A stretch of 33,173 nucleotides of DNA. Source: Prevotella sp. (GTDB lineage: Bacteria; Bacteroidota; Bacteroidia; Bacteroidales; Bacteroidaceae). Shown piece after piece: positions 29,471-33,173 of the stretch. How positions within the stretch are numbered: the first letter of the stretch is position 1; the number at the start of each line of letters is the position of its first letter. The translations under genes and the position numbers were made by a program. The stretch lies in contig JAFWQT010000145.1 in assembly GCA_017508965.1 (NCBI GenBank), forward strand, positions 1 to 33,173, given 5' to 3'. The notes below the pieces were generated by a model that did not search any database, had not been told where the DNA came from, and saw nothing but the letters and a program-made list of their open reading frames with translations.

Positions 29471-30733
29471 TTACTCAGCGTATTTTTTGAAAACCACACA
29501 GGCGTTATGACCGCCAAAGCCGAACGTGTTGCTCAGTGCAGCACGCACTTCACGCTTCTGTGCCTTATTGAAGGTGAAGTTCAGGTTATAGTCGATTTCC
29601 TCGTCTTTGTCGTCTTCCTCGTGGTTGATGGTCGGCGGAACAATGTCGTTCTTCACGGCCAGCACTGAAACCATGGCCTCCACGGCACCTGCGGCACCGA
29701 GCAGATGGCCCGTCATGCTCTTCGTAGAAGAGATGTTCAGTTTGTAGGCAGCCTCGCCGAAAACCTCCTTGATGGCCTTGGCCTCAGAGATGTCGCCCAC
29801 GTGGGTTGAAGTGCCGTGAACATTGATGTAGTCGATATCCTCGGGCTTCAGGTTGGCATCTTCGAGTGCGTTCTGCATCACGAGCTTGGCACCCAGTCCT
29901 TCGGGATGCGAGGCAGTGATGTGATAGGCATCGGCACTCATGCCGGCACCCACCATCTCGGCGTAGATCTTAGCGCCGCGGGCCTTGGCATGCTCCAATT
30001 CCTCAAGAATCAGGCAACCGGCACCTTCGGCCATGATGAAGCCGTCGCGGCTTGCGCTGAACGGACGGCTGGCCTTCTCAGGCTCGTCGTTGCGGGTGGA
30101 AAGGGCCTTCATGGCGTTGAAACCGCCCACGCCGGTGGCGCAGATGGCAGCCTCGGCGCCGCCAGCCAGGATGGCGTTGGCCTTGCCCAGGCGAATCAGG
30201 TTGAAGGCGTCGGCCAGCGCATTCGAAGAAGAAGCACAGGCAGAAGCCGTGATATAGTTGGGACCATGGAAGCCGTACATGATGGAAATCTGTCCAGCGG
30301 CAATGTCGGCAATCATCTTGGGGATGAAGAAAGGATTGAACTTAGGTCCGTCTTCCTCGTGTGCCCCGTAGTATTTCACTTCGTCCTCGAAGGTCTTGAT
30401 ACCGCCGATACCCACGCCATAGACTACGCCGATGCGGTTCTTGTCTTCTGTCTCCAGGTCCATGCCGCTGTCGGTGACGGCCTGCTTGGCAGCGATGATG
30501 GCCAGCTGCGTGTAGCGGTCCATCTTGCGAGCCTCTTTACGGTCAATCCATTCGTTGACATCCAAACCTTTCACTTCGCAAGCGAAATGAGTCTTGCATT
30601 TCGAAGCGTCGAACAGTGTGATAGGTGCAGCACCACTCTTGCCGGCCACCAGGTTTTCCCAGCTTTCTTCGGGATTCAGTCCAACAGGAGTAACGGCACC
30701 AAGACCTGTTACAACAACTCTTTTTAATTCCAT
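29471..30733 (-). CDS. fabF: 3-oxoacyl-ACP synthase II (KAS II)
   Basis: 420 residues. The catalytic Cys is Cys166 in TASACASSSNALADAF. The two active-site His are in NVHGTSTHVGD and STKSMTGHLLGAAGAVEA, with the conserved Lys just before the second. VVVTGLGAVTPVG at the start and NTFGFGGHNACVVFKKY at the end are standard. It elongates acyl-ACP in fatty acid synthesis in the cytoplasm. It follows acpP after 112 nt that hold a large nested hairpin, and precedes rnc, as in other Bacteroidales. Confidence 0.96.
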   Translation of the reverse strand: MELKRVVVTGLGAVTPVGLNPEESWENLVAGKSGAAPITLFDASKCKTHFACEVKGLDVNEWIDRKEARKMDRYTQLAIIAAKQAVTDSGMDLETEDKNRIGVVYGVGIGGIKTFEDEVKYYGAHEEDGPKFNPFFIPKMIADIAAGQISIMYGFHGPNYITASACASSSNALADAFNLIRLGKANAILAGGAEAAICATGVGGFNAMKALSTRNDEPEKASRPFSASRDGFIMAEGAGCLILEELEHAKARGAKIYAEMVGAGMSADAYHITASHPEGLGAKLVMQNALEDANLKPEDIDYINVHGTSTHVGDISEAKAIKEVFGEAAYKLNISSTKSMTGHLLGAAGAVEAMVSVLAVKNDIVPPTINHEEDDKDEEIDYNLNFTFNKAQKREVRAALSNTFGFGGHNACVVFKKYAE

Positions 30734-30755
30734 ATTTATCGGTTGTTATGTGTTG

Positions 30756-30837
30756 GGTGACAGGTGTCTGTTATTACTGAATAGGTGTTGAATCCTGGTT
30801 GAAATCAACCAACACCCAACACCTATCACCTGTCACC
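30756..30837. other. Large nested inverted repeat between acpP and fabF
   Basis: Three nested arm pairs: GGTGACAGGTG (30756-30766) with CACCTGTCACC (30827-30837); ATAGGTGTTG (30781-30790) with CAACACCTAT (30817-30826); and GGTTGA (30797-30802) with TCAACC (30805-30810). That is 27 base pairs in an 82-nt structure with small internal loops. It is in the acpP-fabF intercistronic region and could act in RNA processing or attenuation, or be a small palindromic element. Confidence 0.75.
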
Positions 30838-30845
30838 TAAGTGTT

Positions 30846-31082
30846 TTATTTTGCGTTCTCCTCAATGTAAGAGATAGCGTCGCCAACGGTAGCAATGGTC
30901 TCAGCCTTATCGTCGGGAATAGAAATGTTGAACTCCTTCTCGAATTCCATGATCAGCTCAACAGTATCGAGTGAATCTGCACCCAGATCGTTAGTGAAAC
31001 TTGCTTCGGGCTTAACCTCAGCTTCGTCAACACCCAGTTTATCAACGATAATAGCCTTTACTTTGCTTTCAATTTCTGACAT
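30846..31082 (-). CDS. acpP: Acyl carrier protein (housekeeping)
   Basis: 78 residues, acidic, with the phosphopantetheine attachment site Ser37 in [19 protein letters not shown]. It matches standard AcpP in length and in the [19 protein letters not shown] end. It carries growing acyl chains for fatty acid synthesis. It is the first gene of acpP-fabF-rnc, from the promoter at 31136-31167. The low sequence similarity to the ACP at 1004-1231 underlines that the latter is pathway-specific. Confidence 0.97.
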   Translation of the reverse strand: MSEIESKVKAIIVDKLGVDEAEVKPEASFTNDLGADSLDTVELIMEFEKEFNISIPDDKAETIATVGDAISYIEENAK

Positions 31083-31135
31083 AATTTTCTTTCTTTAAAT
31101 TGTTAATAATGTTTCCTAAATTCAAAATTCGGGTG

Positions 31136-31167
31136 CAAAGGAACAAACTTTTATTTAATTGTGCAAA
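31136..31167 (-). promoter_or_regulatory. Predicted acpP promoter
   Basis: Minus-strand TTTG at 31164-31167, a 20-nt spacer, then TTCCTTTG at 31136-31143, one base off TAnnTTTG. The leader is about 50 nt. Confidence 0.5.
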
Positions 31168-31246
31168 TATTTTTGGAAAAAAAGCACATTCTTTTGCACA
31201 GATACCCCCCAAGTGTGCAAAATTTTAGGTGTTTTTCTACAATTAC

Positions 31247-31277
31247 TTGTACAATTTAAAATAAAATATTATATTTG
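31247..31277 (+). promoter_or_regulatory. Predicted promoter of the DUF4254 gene
   Basis: TTG at 31247-31249, a 20-nt spacer, then TATATTTG at 31270-31277, a full match to the -7 consensus, 18-24 nt before the possible ATGs. It is divergent from the acpP promoter. Confidence 0.6.
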
Positions 31278-31294
31278 CAGCAATTATAAAACAA

Positions 31295-31903
31295 ATGCCA
31301 ATGACGTTTACACAACAATGCAACGTGATTTTCAATCAGGCGATAGCCGATTATCATGTAAAGGACAATATTGATACCCCTATCAATAACCCTTATAACC
31401 GCGAGTCCATAGAGAACCGTTTATACCTGAAGTGCTGGATTGATACCGTGCAGTGGCACTTCGAGGACATCATACGCGACCCCCATATCGACCCGGTGGA
31501 GGCGCTCGAACTGAAGCGCCGCATCGACCGTTCCAATCAGGACCGTACCGACCTGGTGGAGCAGATTGACAGCTATTTCCGTCAGAAATACTCTGGCGTG
31601 AAGGTGCTTCCCGATGCCCGCATCAACACCGAGAGTCCTGCATGGGCCGTCGACCGGCTCAGCATCCTGGCCCTGAAAATCTATCACATGCGCGAGCAGG
31701 CCGAGCGCACCGATGCCTCAGAAGAGCATCGCCAGAAATGCGAGGCCAAGCTGAAGGTGCTGCTCGAACAGCAGGTTGACCTCTCCACGGCCATCGACCA
31801 GCTGCTCGACGATATCGAAGCCGGCCGCAAGTACATGAAGGTGTATCGCCAGATGAAGATGTACAACGACCCGGCCACTAATCCTGTGCTCTACAAGAAG
31901 TAA
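31295..31903 (+). CDS. DUF4254-family protein
   Basis: 202 residues, with a possible second start at 31301 (MTFTQQCNVIF). Mostly helical and charged. Recognisable blocks are FNQAIADYHVKDNIDTPINNPY, LYLKCWIDTVQWHFEDIIRDPHIDPVEALELKRRID and SPAWAVDRLSILALKIYHMREQAERTDA. These fit DUF4254, a Bacteroidetes/Chlorobi family that I recall next to heptosyltransferase-like GT9 genes, as here (5-nt gap). Function is unknown; an involvement in lipopolysaccharide core assembly is inferred from the neighbour. Confidence 0.85.
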   Translation: MPMTFTQQCNVIFNQAIADYHVKDNIDTPINNPYNRESIENRLYLKCWIDTVQWHFEDIIRDPHIDPVEALELKRRIDRSNQDRTDLVEQIDSYFRQKYSGVKVLPDARINTESPAWAVDRLSILALKIYHMREQAERTDASEEHRQKCEAKLKVLLEQQVDLSTAIDQLLDDIEAGRKYMKVYRQMKMYNDPATNPVLYKK

Positions 31904-31908
31904 TCTTC

Positions 31909-32967
31909 ATGAAGACCGAGCATATACTTGTCATCCGGTTCTCTGCCCTGGGCGATGTGGCCATGGTGGTTCCTGTCATCAGCTCTCTGGCCCGCCAGTA
32001 TCCCGATGTGCGCATCACCATGCTGAGCCGCTCGTTTGCCCGTCCGCTGTTCGAAGGACTGGCACCCAACGTGAGTTTCATGGAGGCCGACCTGACGCGC
32101 GAGTATCATGGTATCAGGGGACTCAACTCGCTCTATCGCCGGCTTGTGGCCAAGCGGTTCACTGCCATAGCCGACCTGCACGACGTGCTGCGCTCAAAAT
32201 ATCTGCGCACGCGCTTCAACTTGGCCCGCTATCGGGTGGCCCATATCAACAAGCACCGTCAGGGCAAGCGCCAGCTGGTGTCGTCGCGCAACAAGGTGTT
32301 ACGGCAGCAGCCCACCAGTTTCGAGAACTATGTACAGGTGTTCGAGAAGCTGGGCTATCCCGTGAAGCTGGACTTCACGTCGCTCTCGCCGACGCCTCCG
32401 CGCGAGGTGCTGCAGCTCATCCCTGTCAACCACCGTCCGTCGCTCAACATCGGCATTGCCCCCTTTGCCGCCCACGAGGGGAAAATCTATCCTCTGCGGC
32501 TGACCGAGGCCGTCATGCGCGGACTGAGCGACCGTCACGAAGACATGCGGCTCTTCCTCTTTGGCGGCGGCGACAAGGAGATGGCCGTCTTCCGCGAGTG
32601 GGCAGCCAAATATCCCAACTGTGTGATTGTGGGCGACCATCTGAAGGGACTGCAGCAGGAACTGGCCCTGATGAGCAGGCTCGACGTGATGGTTTCGATG
32701 GATTCGGCCAACATGCACCTGGCCTCGCTGGTCGGACTGCCCGTGGTAAGCGTGTGGGGTGCCACCCATCCCTATGCCGGTTTCATGGGCTACAACCAGA
32801 AACCCGAGAATGCCGTGCAGCTCGACTTGCCCTGCCGTCCGTGCAGCATCTTTGGCAACAAACCCTGCCAGCGTGGCGACTGGGCCTGTCTGAACAATAT
32901 ATCGCCTGATTTAATAATTAAAAAGGTGGAAACTATAATATTAACTAAAAAAACAAAGACATTATGA
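31909..32967 (+). CDS. GT9-family (heptosyltransferase-like) glycosyltransferase
   Basis: 352 residues with a GT-B fold. The N-terminal block is [27 protein letters not shown], the GT9 acceptor-side signature. The C-terminal half has [29 protein letters not shown], the [31 protein letters not shown] donor-site region and a [25 protein letters not shown] cysteine-rich end common to this family. It would transfer a heptose or other sugar to the LPS core on the cytoplasmic face. Its stop codon overlaps the rubredoxin start (ATGA). Confidence 0.92.
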   Translation: MKTEHILVIRFSALGDVAMVVPVISSLARQYPDVRITMLSRSFARPLFEGLAPNVSFMEADLTREYHGIRGLNSLYRRLVAKRFTAIADLHDVLRSKYLRTRFNLARYRVAHINKHRQGKRQLVSSRNKVLRQQPTSFENYVQVFEKLGYPVKLDFTSLSPTPPREVLQLIPVNHRPSLNIGIAPFAAHEGKIYPLRLTEAVMRGLSDRHEDMRLFLFGGGDKEMAVFREWAAKYPNCVIVGDHLKGLQQELALMSRLDVMVSMDSANMHLASLVGLPVVSVWGATHPYAGFMGYNQKPENAVQLDLPCRPCSIFGNKPCQRGDWACLNNISPDLIIKKVETIILTKKTKTL

Positions 32968-33125
32968 AAAAGTATGTATGCGACACATGTGGATGGGAGT
33001 ATGATCCCGAAGTAGGCGATCCTGAAAACGGCATCGAGCCCGGAACGGCATTCGAGGACCTTCCCGACGATTTCGTCTGTCCGCTATGCGGTGTCGGCAA
33101 GGAGGATTTTTCGCCCGCCGAATGA
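32964..33125 (+). CDS. Rubredoxin
   Basis: 53 residues, full-length for the family. The single iron is bound by Cys6 and Cys9 ([13 protein letters not shown]) and Cys39 and Cys42 ([12 protein letters not shown]). The spacer [20 protein letters not shown] is the standard rubredoxin middle. It is a small cytoplasmic electron carrier, often used in peroxide or superoxide detoxification in anaerobes. Its start overlaps the GT9 stop by 4 nt, so it is co-transcribed with the glycosyltransferase gene; a functional link is not obvious. Confidence 0.96.
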   Translation: MKKYVCDTCGWEYDPEVGDPENGIEPGTAFEDLPDDFVCPLCGVGKEDFSPAE

Positions 33126-33141
33126 TTCCATGAAACAAAAC

Positions 33142-33173
33142 GACCTTCCCCGGGGGATTCCCCAAGGAAGGTC
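33142..33173 (+). terminator. Possible terminator hairpin after the rubredoxin gene
   Basis: GACCTTCC (33142-33149) pairs with GGAAGGTC (33166-33173), with inner GGGG/CCCC around GATT. The stem is strong and 16 nt past the stop codon. The window ends here, so the U-run needed to confirm a rho-independent terminator cannot be seen. Confidence 0.5.

Overview
The window reads as chromosome of a Bacteroidales bacterium, most likely Prevotella or a close relative. Evidence: repeated Bacteroidetes-type promoters (TTG or TTTG, 19-20 nt spacer, TAnnTTTG); an acpP-fabF-rnc block; a GH3 / Ig-like lipoprotein / DUF3108 operon; an OMP_b-brl type outer-membrane barrel; HU-like, VirE/BT4734-like and smalltalk-like genes. 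Species was not determined. No rRNA, tRNA, CRISPR array or complete IS was seen.

Layout. (1) 1-5560, leftward: a surface-polysaccharide operon starting at galE, then a Wzx-type flippase, an Fe-S/FrhB-like protein fused to a left-handed beta-helix acyltransferase, a dedicated acyl carrier protein, an SDR reductase and the first 81 codons of a KAS III-like synthase. The genes after galE look AT-rich and probably acquired. (2) 5561-16757: an accessory zone dense in repeats. It holds an HU-like protein, a VirE/BT4734-type primase-helicase gene interrupted by an in-frame TAG, a WYL regulator, a YdcF-like protein, a 1021-aa outer-membrane barrel, an M15 peptidase, a second HU-like protein and a 30-aa smalltalk-like peptide. 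(3) 16801-23837, leftward: a second glycan locus (WbsX-like enzyme, GT11, GT4, Wzt and Wzm transporter, an epimerase remnant, Ugd). (4) 23845-31082, leftward: DUF3108 protein, Ig-like lipoprotein, GH3 protein, rnc, fabF, acpP. (5) 31295-33125, rightward: DUF4254 protein, GT9 glycosyltransferase, rubredoxin.

The most unusual feature is the repeat load. A palindromic element (arms CCCTCCCT/AGGGAGGG plus a GGGGTGGGTCT tail) occurs about 12 times, and eight copies lie inside genes without breaking the frame (three in ugd, four in the YdcF gene, one in the M15 peptidase gene). A hexamer array (AACGAT and variants) forms the 69-residue C-terminal tail of the WYL protein and part of a Ugd insert. 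A third family (stem TCTGCGGT/ACCGCAGA plus ACACCTGACGG) occurs four times, one copy with compensatory stem changes.

Two further signals link accessory genes. The promoters of the VirE-type gene and the M15 peptidase gene carry the same palindrome, CGTCCA-AACTCAC-TGG(A/G)CG, exactly 9 nt upstream of their -7 boxes, which suggests common control. Eight exact copies of AATATCAC/GTGATATT cluster between the primase-helicase gene and the first HU-like gene, like iterons or a multi-site operator. Family assignments come from reading motifs by eye; no database search was run.
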